A stretch of DNA of 64,000 nt from Adenophora triphylla var. japonica. Taxonomy: Eukaryota > Streptophyta > Magnoliopsida > Asterales > Campanulaceae. Of the stretch, positions 21,672 through 31,705 are shown piece after piece. The notes under the pieces are model-generated. The model did no database searches. It was not told the origin of the DNA and saw nothing but the letters and a program-made list of their open reading frames with translations. Numbering within the stretch: the stretch's first letter is position 1; each line of letters begins with the position of its first letter. The stretch spans positions 158,501 through 222,500 of the forward strand of contig JAFEMH010001456.1 of NCBI GenBank assembly GCA_022495995.1, in the 5' to 3' direction. The translations under genes and the position numbers were made by a program.

Positions 21672-23165
21672 CTAGTTATCCAAGTGAATTGAAGCTGAGC
21701 AACGCTTCAACATAACTGTCGGTTCTACCATGCTCCGAGTCTTCATTCCGAATGATCCTCCCTGCACATCCCCGCTCACTTGCTTGCTAACTATCGATCC
21801 CTGACAGCGCGAATCCACGTGCCCCACACAATCACAAGCTTGGAACCTTTGTGTGTTCTTTGCAACCCATCGCATCACCGTTCTAGATCCCGCTCCCATG
21901 TTGACCAAATTGGCTCCGCGTCGGCCGACTTCATTACCCAATTTTCTACCAACATACCGTTTAGTGAAATTTCTCCCACCATGGCGATCTCGGCCACCAC
22001 CATTCATCATTGGGATGCGCCTTCGTTTCCCCCAACGACTCATGTTGCATGTGGTATACAACATATTTTCCACGCCGCCACGAGCCACCAAGCTAGCTCC
22101 GCGGTTTACCTTCCATGTCCCACAACCGAAGGTCACCACACAACCCTCCTCATCAAGTTGCCTTATGGAAATCAAGTTCCTCTTCAAATCCGGAATATGT
22201 CGCACATCACGTAGCCGTAAAACAGTCCCATCCGTTGCTTTGACCCGAACAACCCCCTTTCCAATGACCTTGACAGGATGATCGTTTCCCAAGCGAACAA
22301 CCCCAAAATCACCCGGAACATACTGCTCCATTCTTTCTGCACTAGTGCATGAATGAAACGTCGAGCCCGAATCCAAAACCCACGAATCTGTTGAACTGCT
22401 CCCACCCAAGATTAATACATCCGCTAACTCCTCTGCAACATTCAATTCCTTCGCTCTGCCTGACCGCTTCGGACAACTTCTCCTAAAGTGCCCCTTCTCC
22501 CCACAATCGTAGCAAGTAATCACCTTCTTGCTGCCCTTACTCTTTTCACCGACATTTAGTGCTAGCCCCGATGTCCCACCCTTGCTCTTCCTACGAATTT
22601 CTTCGCCAAGAATCACATCAACGACATCCGCAAACTTCAGCTTCACTTTTCCTGTTGAAACGTTAACTGCTATCGCAGTCGTATCCCAACTTTCCGGCAA
22701 AGATGAAAGTAAAATCAACGCTAGTACCTCGTCATCAAGAGTAACGGCCACGGAAGACAGTTGGGTCGCAGTAGATTTGAATTCACTTATATGCTTTGTT
22801 GCCGACATGCCCTCCACCATCCTTATGTTCAACGGCTTCCTCATTAGATGAGCTTTATTCGCCGCCGATGGTGCCTCGTACATGCTCGCCAACATCTGCA
22901 ACATCTCCATGGTAGTCTTTGCCTCCAAAACATTCTTCGCGACATCCTTGGTCAACGTTTGCCTAACAAGCCCTAACGCTTTCCGATCCAAGATTTCGAA
23001 TTTTGCTTCCTCTATGTCATCCGGCTTTTCTTTTAATGGTAGATACAAATCCTTGTTCCACAAAACATCCTCGATCTGTGTCTTCCAAAAATTGAAATCC
23101 ATCCCATCAAACTTTTCGATCAACACCACCTTATTCCCATCCTCCAAAGCTCCCAAGAAATCCAT
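21672..23165 (-). CDS. Copia gag-protease protein, intact ORF of 497 codons
   Basis: The chosen start is the ATG at 23165 (MDFLGALED), 41 bases after the primer-binding site; the frame is open further upstream into the LTR. Domains in order: a UBN2-type gag (KFDGMDFNFWKTQIEDVL; LLSSLPESWD at about residue 150), a CCHC knuckle CYDCGEKGHFRRSC (about residue 220), and an aspartic protease with active site WVLDSGSTFHSC (about residue 265). A pre-integrase-like stretch follows (DLKRNLISIRQLDEEG). A basic tail then ends in MKTRSMVEPTVMLKRCSA, resembling the C-terminus of a copia polyprotein. Integrase, RT and RNase H are missing with the frame kept, so this is an internal-deletion derivative under possible coding constraint. 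Confidence 0.9.
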   Translation of the reverse strand: MDFLGALEDGNKVVLIEKFDGMDFNFWKTQIEDVLWNKDLYLPLKEKPDDIEEAKFEILDRKALGLVRQTLTKDVAKNVLEAKTTMEMLQMLASMYEAPSAANKAHLMRKPLNIRMVEGMSATKHISEFKSTATQLSSVAVTLDDEVLALILLSSLPESWDTTAIAVNVSTGKVKLKFADVVDVILGEEIRRKSKGGTSGLALNVGEKSKGSKKVITCYDCGEKGHFRRSCPKRSGRAKELNVAEELADVLILGGSSSTDSWVLDSGSTFHSCTSAERMEQYVPGDFGVVRLGNDHPVKVIGKGVVRVKATDGTVLRLRDVRHIPDLKRNLISIRQLDEEGCVVTFGCGTWKVNRGASLVARGGVENMLYTTCNMSRWGKRRRIPMMNGGGRDRHGGRNFTKRYVGRKLGNEVGRRGANLVNMGAGSRTVMRWVAKNTQRFQACDCVGHVDSRCQGSIVSKQVSGDVQGGSFGMKTRSMVEPTVMLKRCSASIHLDN

Positions 23166-23219
23166 AGCAAAAGACACCCCAAGCAATGATTCGACAAAAC
23201 CAAGAGCTCTGATACCAGT

Positions 23220-23786
23220 TGTTGTGAAAATCACGTTCTTGCGCAGCGGAATAACGGATCAAGCTTTGAGAATGAATAAATAAGATGCAACACACACGAA
23301 AAGTAAATCACACACAAAGGAACACACAAGAATGTTAACCCGGTTCGTTGCAACGACAACTACGTCCGGGGGCGCTACCAAGCCAAAATATTCTCACTAT
23401 AATATTTTCAGATGTTTACAATCACAGCACCAATTTGTTTCTAGGCTACCACATGTATTTATAGGATACAAGAAATCAAATCCTAGCAATAAAAGTATTC
23501 CTAACTTAAGAAAGTATTCTTCTTCCTTCACAAGTCTTCCCAAATATTGCTGTCACAAGGAATCCCAAATCCAAGAGGAAATCTGATCAAAATAGGAAAC
23601 TGAATCAGTCCAGAATCGTACCAAGCGCGGCCGCCCTCCCTACGAGCGCGTCCGCGCTAATATCCAGAAAACTCCAGCTCCTTGCTCGACACTCCAGCGC
23701 GACCGCTCTGGCCCTCAGCGCGGTCGCGCACATGGTCAGAAACTGCTCCTGCGAAATTCCTTCACGATTTGACTCCAATCCCAACA
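23220..23786 (-). repeat. 5' LTR of the gag-only copia
   Basis: 567 bp, the partner of 21005-21568. Many differences in the CpG-rich block read as CG in the other copy and CA here. The TATA box (reverse of GTATTTATAG) lies near 23455-23464. Confidence 0.9.
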
Positions 23787-24063
23787 GTTTCCTCAACAAT
23801 TAAGTAATTCAGGAGCAGAAAACGTTTAGTATTCAATTTGCATATATAATATGATAGGAAATCAGATGCATTTTGTTGTAGCAACCACACTTTTCGAATT
23901 TGTCATTGATTTGGATCGAAGTCATGTTTTTTCAAATCAAACTATGGAGTTTATGTTTAAGCATTCAAGTTTATCGATTTTATTTTATTTTTCTGTTTTT
24001 CACACCTGTATACATGACAAACACATTTTGATTTTATTTTACTAGTAATAATATACTGACACT

Positions 24064-24652
24064 TTATGCATCGGACCAAGTATATCCATCTGACCCCAAT
24101 CATTTTCAGGCACATCCAAGGCTTTCCACACAGCTTGCGACGCATCAACAATGTTACTACCACAAGGAGGTCTAAAGTAATGTTCTTTATCACATCCTAC
24201 GCTAGAGTCACACGAGTCAACCACCATAGCCTTAACACTCCGCCCATTCTTAGCACTTATTACTATCCCGTTGAGGCACCTCTCCCCTCCGTTATACCAT
24301 CCACTCGACAGTGCCACGACCGGTGTATCGTCGGAGGAGTGGCAACGTCCGTCGCATTTTGACGGGCAGTAAAGGGGCCCATCTCGTTCAAAACTGTTTA
24401 GAGTGAGAAGTGCCTTGGTAGTATTGGATACGGGGGTGGTGAGCATTTGTATGTTGTGTATATCTTCCCTTGAACATAAGATTGGTAGCCTTCGACGTCG
24501 AGGTTGCACTGGTCCGGTGGCGGCTTTCGGCCTTTGACTCTACTGCTTGGCTTACAAGGTTGTCTAGCTGCATTGACTTCTAGAGAGGCCGAAACATTGT
24601 GGAAAATAAGAGTTATGAGAATCAATGTCATTATGAACCCGGGCTTTATCAT
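24064..24652 (-). pseudogene. Kiwellin-like secreted protein gene with two frameshifts
   Basis: The ATG at 24652 opens a signal peptide (MIKPGFIMTLILITLIFHNV, cleavage near SA-S). The kiwellin N-terminal block follows (CKPSSRVKGRKPPP, GKIYTTYKCSPP). At a C-run near 24430 the frame shifts. The double-psi barrel block continues in another frame: TKALLTLNSFE, SSDDTPVVALSSGW, RCLNGIVI, GRSVKAMVVDSCDS, GCD and NIVDASQAVWKAL. A second one-base shift near 24080 displaces the usual WSDA ending, whose stop would be at 24064-24066. The usual adjacent cysteine pair before YTTYKC is absent. Kiwellins are small apoplastic, cysteine-rich plant proteins that include defence proteins against fungal effectors. 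It is a pseudogene unless both indels are assembly errors. Confidence 0.88.
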
Positions 24653-24659
24653 ATTTCAC

Positions 24660-25018
24660 TCTGTTTATGTGAATATATATCAGGTTGAAGAGAGCACTTC
24701 TTATAAGGTTGGCCAAAGCGTAAAACAATCAAGATTGTGGTCAAGAGAATTTTTAAACAATGTATTGTCATTAGATGTGTTAATTGATAGATATTGTGGG
24801 TGTTCAATAATATCTTTCTGTTGCTAAAAAAAGTATTGAATAGGAAGTTGTCACACTAATGTTTCATTAATCATAATCTTGTTTTTGTTTTTGGCCACCA
24901 AATGAAAAATAAGAAAGGAACATTATTTTGGAATGGAGTGAGTACAAAACTGTATTGTTTTGGGAATAATTACGAACTTATTCAATTGATTTTATCCTAG
25001 TTTGAAGATAATGCAATA
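24660..25018. other. Upstream flank of the kiwellin gene
   Basis: No gene is visible. On minus this is the promoter side of the kiwellin gene; no firm regulatory motif can be named. Confidence 0.4.
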
Positions 25019-25020
25019 TA

Positions 25021-25291
25021 CTCCCTCCGTCCCATGTGATTACAAACCAATTTCTTGGGCACAATAATTAAGAAGTATTATTAAGATAATGAAAATGTGT
25101 GGTAGGAAATGAAGAGAGAGAATGAGTGGAGTTGGTTGAATAAATTGTGTGGTAGGAAATGAAGAGAGAGAATGAGTGGGTGGGGTAGGGTGAATATAAA
25201 ATAATAAATTTATTTCCATTTTGGGCAGTTTGCATTCACGTGGGACGGACCAAAAAGGAAATAAGTTTGTATTCACGTGGGACGGAGGGAG
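25021..25291. mobile_element. Stowaway-like MITE, CTCCCTCCGTCCCA termini
   Basis: The 271-bp element has terminal inverted repeats CTCCCTCCGTCCCA(T/C)GTGA and TA on both sides (25019-25020 and 25292-25293). Inside, GTGTGGTAGGAAATGAAGAG is directly repeated at about 25098 and 25148. TA target and CTCCCTCCGT ends are typical of Tc1/mariner-derived Stowaway MITEs. Confidence 0.92.
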
Positions 25292-25659
25292 TATTTGTTA
25301 ATGACAGCTAGACAACATATTTTTACATTCGTAATCAAATAATGTAACAATTTTTTTTAATTTTTTTAATTGTGACGTTTGTCACTCCTATCCGTGTCAA
25401 TGACACCACATCATTAACGGTGATTCTAATGATGACATGACACTGACGGGCATTGCCACACCATCAACTCTGTTAGTTATTTCGTCGTAAGTAAACAAAA
25501 TAAAAGTTGTTGCATTATTAAATGATAACTAATGTAAAAATATACATAACCCATATGTTACTAAGGAGGGAGTATATAATTAAATCCACATTCCATGAAA
25601 TTTCCTACTTAAGTAAAGAAGCATTTGTTTATTTTCTTATTTACTATTGCTCCATTTGT

Positions 25660-26625
25660 ATAACACCAGTTGCATTTTATTTATGTTATTGAAAATGTCG
25701 TAATCCGAGTTCCTACCTTCCTTCCTTTAAATTCAAAATTAGTGTTGTTTTAGTTAAAGTTGCATAACTTTAAAACCAACCTTGTAAAGTATGGGTTTGC
25801 TTGATTAATTTCCCCCACCAATAAACTTATGTTTTTTTTAATATAGATCACTCGTTTGACACCCAAAATGGTCATTTAGTATAAATAGGAGGGAGCACAT
25901 AATAATAAGGATATTATAACACTACTTGTACATTACTTTCTATTATTTGAAGGATGATTAGGTCTCTAGGTTGCCCATTTCTTGTCCAAGATGCATGATT
26001 AGGACAACTTTTTATAATAAGGAAGCATTCATTGTCTTATTTATTATTTAATGTTAGCCCTACTTGTATGCCGTTTTTCTTAACACTAGTTGTATTTTAA
26101 TATATGTTATTGAAGGTGCATTCCAAATGCCCAACTTCTTTACAAGTTCCTAGCTTCCTTCCCTTCAATTTAACATAAACGCAGTTTCTGATTTCACAAA
26201 AAATAAAAAACATTAGTGCAATTCTAGTTAAAATTGCATAACTAAAGAATCAGTCTCGTTATGTACGGTTTTCTTGATTTTAATTATACACTAAATAAAT
26301 CTAATTAAATGTTAGCACTAATAAAGTTATGCCTTCAAGATTATTTGCTCATAAAATTCCACAAAACTAATATATTAAAGGAATAGAGCAATTGTCACTG
26401 CAATAGAAAATATACTTCTTAAACACAAGTTGTGTTTTAATTTATGGTATTGAAAGTGTATTCCAATTGCCCAACTTTGTGGCAAGTTCCTAGTTTCCTT
26501 CCCTTAAATTCAACATTAGTGCATGATTAGTCAAAATTGCAGAACCTACTAATGATCTTGTAAGGTTTGGGCTTTCTTGATTTTGATTATAAACTAAATC
26601 AATCTAAATATCAATTGCTCCCACT
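25660..26625. repeat. Three diverged copies of a 170-220-bp non-coding repeat
   Basis: Copies start near 25680, 26100 and 26445. Each runs from TTGAA(A/G)(A/G)TG through AAGTTCCTA(G/C)(C/T)TTCCTTCC, then AAAATTGCATAAC and TTTTCTTGATTTT. They are AT-rich, with no coding capacity. Confidence 0.7.
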
Positions 26626-26839
26626 GATAAAGTTAAAAGCAACGAAAATGGTTATAGCATTTAAATGAAAGGGAAGGCTATCTACTTAATCCCATGTGTG
26701 CCCGACCCGGCCTTCCCTAAACCACACGCATAGTGGGAGCCCATGTAGCCCCATGTTAACCTTTTTTAGTATTGCGGTTGTATTGGCTAGCGACATTTGC
26801 TTGCTGATTAACCCTCGTCTAAGTCTAAGAGTAAGGAAA

Positions 26840-26995
26840 TGACTTTTACTAACATTTTGGTGAATGAAACTATTATAGTAAAATGTTGCTGTGTGACATT
26901 GAGGTTACGGGTTCAAATCCTATAAACAGTTACATTTATGCAAGGTAAGATTTGCATAAATGTAAACACATGTATGATCAGCCCGTCTCAATACT
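26840..26995. mobile_element. SINE remnant (Au-like), pol III B box visible
   Basis: GAGGTTACGGGTTCAAATCCT at about 26912-26932 contains a tRNA-type B box (GGTTCAAATCC). It is followed by AAACAGTTACATTTATGCAAGGTAAG, which resembles the body of plant Au-type SINEs. The A box and 3' end are not clear, so the limits are approximate. Confidence 0.5.
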
Positions 26996-27640
26996 TATAG
27001 GGGCCCTGTGCTAAATGTGAATATTGAGGCCTTAATATTAAACAAAAAAAATACACAATTGAATGAATGCAATAATGTTGAAGTAATGATTGCAAATAAT
27101 TTTAAAAAATATATTTATATATAAAAAAATTATCAAACATTCTACTTAAGGTTGATAAATACTTTAGAATGAAATTAAGGTTGAAAAATGAAATGAAAGC
27201 CCAAACTAAGAAAATAATGAGAGGGAATGGGGGAAGCCCAAAATGAGAAGAAAGTTCAAATAAAGAAAAAACAAACAATAATAATGTTAGATTTAGGATT
27301 CGAACTTAGGCCAACCAGCTTTTTAAAGACTTAACACAAGTTGTTTATCCGCTGGAACACTTAGTTCTTTCTACCACTATTTTGGGTTCAATACTTTATA
27401 TAAATAAACTAAAAATTTTGGGCCCCTAAAAATTTTGGGCCCTGTATGATAATGATTACAAGTTCTTCATTTAAATTACTATGTTATTGCTCTCTCTCCA
27501 ACGTAAGAAACTATTGACCCTTTGCCTTTCAGTCAAGCCATGTTATTTAAATTGTTCTCTTTGATTATTGGATGAACCTACATATATATTGTTGCAGAAT
27601 TGAAATTAGGTGTATAAACATTCTTTCATTTATATACCAT
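26996..27640. other. AT-rich intergenic sequence
   Basis: GGGGCCCTGTGC (about 27000) and TTTTGGGCCC (about 27417 and 27434) occur in inverted orientation around an AT-rich core and could be ends of a decayed DNA element. No gene is seen. Confidence 0.35.
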
Positions 27641-27641
27641 A

Positions 27642-27911
27642 CTCCCTCCGTCCCATTATATGCTTCACCATTTTGGGTAGACACGCAAATTAAGGAAAAA
27701 GGTAAGTGAAGAAAATATTGTGAGTGTAAAAGTAAAATAGGAGAGAGAAAGAGTGGAGGGAATAGTAAATTTGTTGCGAGTATAAAAGTGAAATAGGAGA
27801 GAGAATGAGTGGGTGGAATAATAAAGATTTTTTGCCATTTTAGAAAAGGTGAAGCTTTTAACGGGACACCCATTTTGGCGAAAAGTGAAGCTTGAAATGG
27901 GACGGAGGGAG
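27642..27911. mobile_element. Stowaway-like MITE, second copy
   Basis: The 270-bp element has CTCCCTCCGTCCCATT…AATGGGACGGAGGGAG termini flanked by TA (27640-27641 and 27912-27913). It is the same family type as 25021-25291 but its interior has diverged. Confidence 0.92.
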
Positions 27912-28134
27912 TATATATTAACATTCATCTACAACCATAGCCTTTACACTTTCCACACCAGTAGATAGTGGTTATCGCACTCAGATGGCCCCCCACCATT
28001 ACCTCCCTTTTGTAAACCCCACCATTACCTCCCTTTTGTAAAAGTAGCCTTGGAAACTATTTAGTTAAATTCCTTCTATGATTGATTGGTTTTACCCTTC
28101 ACCCTCTTATCTAAACAAAGCATCTCCCTTCTTT

Positions 28135-28165
<31 letters not shown>

Positions 28166-28228
28166 CACCTTACTTCTGAATATTTCTCATCCTTGATTGC
28201 TTCTCTTCTTCCATCTCATCTTCTTATA

Positions 28229-31200
28229 ATGGCGGAAATGTTTGTCTCTCCGTTAGTGTCGTTGCTGATTGAGAACTTGGCCCCTTTAGCTTTGTCCTTC
28301 ATTCCCTCTGCCGGAATTCATCGCAAGCTCAAGAAATGGACTAATATGCTTCTGACGATTCAGGCGGTGCTGGAGGACGCGGAAGAAAGGCAGTTAAATG
28401 ACAAGCATATTCAACTGTGGCTGAAAGATGTTCAGAAGCTGGCTTTTGAAATCGAGGACGTCGTAGATGATTTGCTCACTGATGCTGGGCGTCGCAAGAT
28501 CATAGCAGGACCTGAATCAAGCCGCTCCCGTAGTAAGCTGCGTAAGTTTTTCGCTGGATTCAAACATAAAGCTAAAGCTATTAGCTTCAATTATGATTTG
28601 GATCGCAAGATTGGTGAGATCTCTGATAGTTTGAAAGAACTTGAAGAACGAAAGAATATTATGAAGCTGCAAGAGTACGTTGGTGGAAAATCTGAAAAGC
28701 CAGGAGATCAGAAGCTTCCGTCAACGTCCTTGGTGGATACAACTCGTGTTTATGGCAGAGATGAAGAAAGCAGTGCAATCCTCAAATTGTTGCTTGAGGA
28801 CAAAGCAAGTGATCACGATGGCCAAGTTCGCGTCATCTCCATAGTGGGAATGGGTGGTGTTGGTAAAACCACTATGGCTCAGTCCCTATACAATAATGAA
28901 CAAGTGAATGTTTGGTTTCCTGATAGAGCGTGGGTATGCGTTCCAGAAGATTTCGATGTTCTCAAGGTAAGCAAGATGATATATGAGGAGGTGTATAGGA
29001 TGAGCTGCACTTTCAATGACTTGAATATGGTTCAAGTGAAGCTAAGGGAGAAGCTTTCCAATAAAAAGTTTCTTCTTGTTTTAGATGATGTATGGAATCA
29101 AGACTATGCAAAATGGCACCTTCTATGTGCTCCTTTTTATGCTGGTGCCCCCGGCAGCACGATCTTAGTCACTACTCGCAGTCGCGATGTTGCAAAAACC
29201 ATGGGTTCTAACTCTAACGAACTTTGTGAGTTGAAGGAGTTATCAGATGGGGATTGTCTCTCTCTTTTAGCTCAACATGCCTTGGGAAGACCAAATTTCA
29301 ATGAGCATCCTGATTTTAAAAAAGTTGCAGAGATCATAGCAAAGAGATGCAAAGGCTTGCCTTTGGCAGCAAAGTCACTGGGAGGCCTCCTCCGTACTAA
29401 AGGAAGCCTAAAGCAGTGGTTAAAAGTTTCAATTAGCAAGATATGGGAGCTACAAAGCAATGAAATTATCCCTGCTCTAAGGTTAAGCTATCATCATCTT
29501 CCTCCGCATTTGAAGCCTTTGTTTGTATACTGCTCATTGTTTCCAAAGGGATACGAGTTCAACAAGCAGGAGCTAATTATGTTATGGATGTCGCAAGGTT
29601 TCTTGAAGCAGTCATCAGGAGAGCAGGAGCAGATGGAAGAGTTGGGTTCTGAGTATTTTGATGAGCTGCTATCAAGGTCTTTTTTCCAACTTTCAACTGG
29701 AAATTAATCAAGCTATCTGATGCACGATCTCAACAATGACCTAGCTCAGTTTGTTGCTGGCCTAACATATCTTTGTTTGGATGATAAAATGGTGAGTAAT
29801 GAGCAGTACAAGGTTTCTGAAGAGGCACGACACGTATCATTCATTTCCCATCGCTATGATGATTTCAAAGCATTCAAGGCTCTTAATGCAGCTCGGGGTC
29901 TTCGCACCATTTTACCAATATGGGGAATATCATATCCATTTCGTTCTTCCTCAAGTAGTCTGGTTTTCGAAGACTTTCCAAAGTTACTGTGCTTACGAGC
30001 ATTGTCTTTCAATGGGTATTACATAAGTGAGGTTCCAAAATCAATTGGTGCTCTTAATCACCTCCGATATCTTGATTTTTCAGAGACTAACATCACAGAC
30101 TTGCCGGAATCTGTTTGTGACCTCTATAACTTGCAAACACTATTATTACATGGCTGCAGTAAGCTTGTTCAGTTGCCCTCAAACATTCATAGGTTGATCA
30201 ATCTACGACATCTAGACATTGTTGATACACCAAGCTTAGAAGAGATGCCATTGGGGATTGGTTTGCTGACTCACCTTCGCACACTGTCAAAGTTTATTAT
30301 TGGCAAGGGCGACGGGCAGAATATAACCGAGTTGAAGGGACTACGCCATCTCCAAGGAACGATTTCAATAATTGGCATTGAGAAGGGGGTGATTAACGAG
30401 CAAGATTCTACGGAGGCAAATTTATTGTGCACAGAGGGTCTTCATGGATTGAAGATGAACTGGAGTAGCGACTTTGGTGGTACTCGAGAAGGACGACTTG
30501 AGCTCGAAGTACTTGAAGTGCTGAAGCCTCGAACAGGATTGGCAAGTCTGGAAATTAACTTTTATGGTGGTCTGAAATTTCCTAGTTGGGTTGGGGATCA
30601 CTCGTTCTGTGATATGGTGAAGGTGAGACTGATTGGTTGCAAAAATTGCACATATTTACCGCCACTAGGACAATTAACTTCACTCAAGGAGTTGGTCATT
30701 GAACTTATGGATGGGGTGAAAGTAGTGGGTCCGGAGTTTCTGGGAAGTTGCTCTCCTCATATTGTTGCTTTCCAGTCACTCATAGATCTAAGCTTTAGTG
30801 ATATGAAAGGTTGGGAGGAATGGTGTGTTGATGAAAATATAGGAGCATTCCCAAGCCTACAAAAAGGTTTCACTTCCAAAAAGGTCTGAAATGGTGTGTT
30901 GATGAAAATATAGATCTAAGCTTTAGTGATATGAAAGGTTGGGAGGAATGGTGTGTTGATGAAAATATAGGAGCATTCCCAAGCCTACAAAAAGGTTGGG
31001 AGGAATGGTGTGTTGATGAAAATATGGTGTGTTGATGGAAACTTAAAAAGGTTTCACTTCCAAAGATTCCATCACTTGTATCGTTAGAATTGTGGAGTTG
31101 TGGGGAGATGATTCTAAGGAGTATGGTTGGGGTTGGCTCTGTTAAGGAGTTGTATATTTTTAATATATTAGGGCTCAGTAAACTAGATGAAGGGATTATT

Positions 31201-31705
31201 GAGTGTTTGGGAGGAGTTGAGGATCTACGAGTTTATCAATGTCATAAACTGAGATGTTTGTGGGAAGAAGAAGTTGCATGTCAGATACTAAGGAAATTGA
31301 AATCGCTTAGTGTAATGGATTGTGAAGAACTAGAATTGTTGGGAGATGAAGAGCAACTGCTACCTCACAATCTTGAGAGTCTGAATTTATGGAATTGTAA
31401 TAAGCTTGAGAAGATGCCGAATTGGCAAAACAATCTCACGTCTCTGAGGCGATTGAACATCTATTTTTGTAAGAAGCTGAAAGATAGCTTGGTATCAACA
31501 ACATATTTGGAGCATAAAATTGAAAAGCAGGGGGAAAGCAGTAGGAGCTACAGAAGACTCGGAGAATATGAATTCTCTAATCCCGTGGATGTTGTAATTG
31601 TTTGATGTCCAAGTCTTAAATGGTTTCCCATGGGCAAGAAGCTACCCACAACTCTCAGGCATCTCTCTGTCACAATTAGGGTTCCTGCTGATTTGGGGAT
31701 GACAG
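28229..31705 (+). pseudogene. CC-NB-LRR (NLR) resistance-gene homologue with in-frame stops
   Basis: The start MAEMFVSP at 28229 has good context; a CT-run lies 65 bp upstream. The Rx_N coiled coil (LEDAEERQ, EDVVDDL) leads into NB-ARC. NB-ARC shows the P-loop GMGGVGKTT, RNBS-A, Walker B KKFLLVLDDVW, RNBS-B GSTILVTTRSR, GLPL CKGLPLAAKSLGG and RNBS-D LFVYCSLFPKG. TAA at 29705-29707 stops the frame just before the MHD-like MHDLNNDLAQFV. The same frame reopens into leucine-rich repeats until about 30889. A 128-bp duplication (30784-31040) adds a stop, LRRs resume at 31090, and TGA at 31603 again interrupts before a last LRR (CPSLKWFP). The family's genes are intracellular immune receptors of about 900-1,300 residues. 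The first stop differs from a glutamine codon by one transition. Confidence 0.92.
30784..31045. repeat. 128-bp tandem duplication inside the NLR LRR region
   Basis: AGATCTAAGCTTTAGTGATA at 30784 recurs at 30912, each followed by GGTTGGGAGGAATGGTGTGT. Part of the unit is repeated a third time near 30994-31035. The duplication breaks the reading frame. Confidence 0.88.

Larger units (their letters stand above)
21005..23786 (-). mobile_element. Complete 2.78-kb gag-protease-only copia element
   Basis: LTRs lie at 21005-21568 (564 bp) and 23220-23786 (567 bp), both with TGTTG…CAACA ends. GTTTC target duplications lie at 21000-21004 and 23787-23791. On minus, a primer-binding site TGGTATCAGAGC (complement of initiator tRNA-Met) lies at 23217-23206, and a purine-rich GGTGGGAGAT abuts the other LTR at 21569-21578. 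The internal region is only 1,651 bp and holds one long ORF with gag and protease but no integrase, RT or RNase H. It is therefore non-autonomous and would depend on a partner's pol. Confidence 0.93.
19555..23798 (+). mobile_element. 5'-truncated Ty1/copia element, its 3' LTR interrupted by another copia
   Basis: Homology starts abruptly inside reverse transcriptase and runs through RNase H to a stop at 20515-20517. A polypurine tract (TTGGGAGGGGGAGAA, 20520-20534) comes next, then the 3' LTR starting TGTTGG at 20535. The LTR continues to 21004, is interrupted by a complete element (21005-23786 plus one GTTTC target copy), and ends CTCAACA at 23798. Its own length would be about 477 bp. The 5' LTR, gag, protease and integrase are missing. 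Confidence 0.85.

Noticed and set aside
21413..23634. NotI-type GCGGCCGC sites (21413 and 23627) suggesting cloning-vector sequence
   Set aside because: They lie at the same place in both LTRs of a complete element with target duplications, so they are native.
26905..26935. tRNA gene
   Set aside because: Only a B box is present; no acceptor stem or anticodon arm can be formed, so a SINE remnant fits better.
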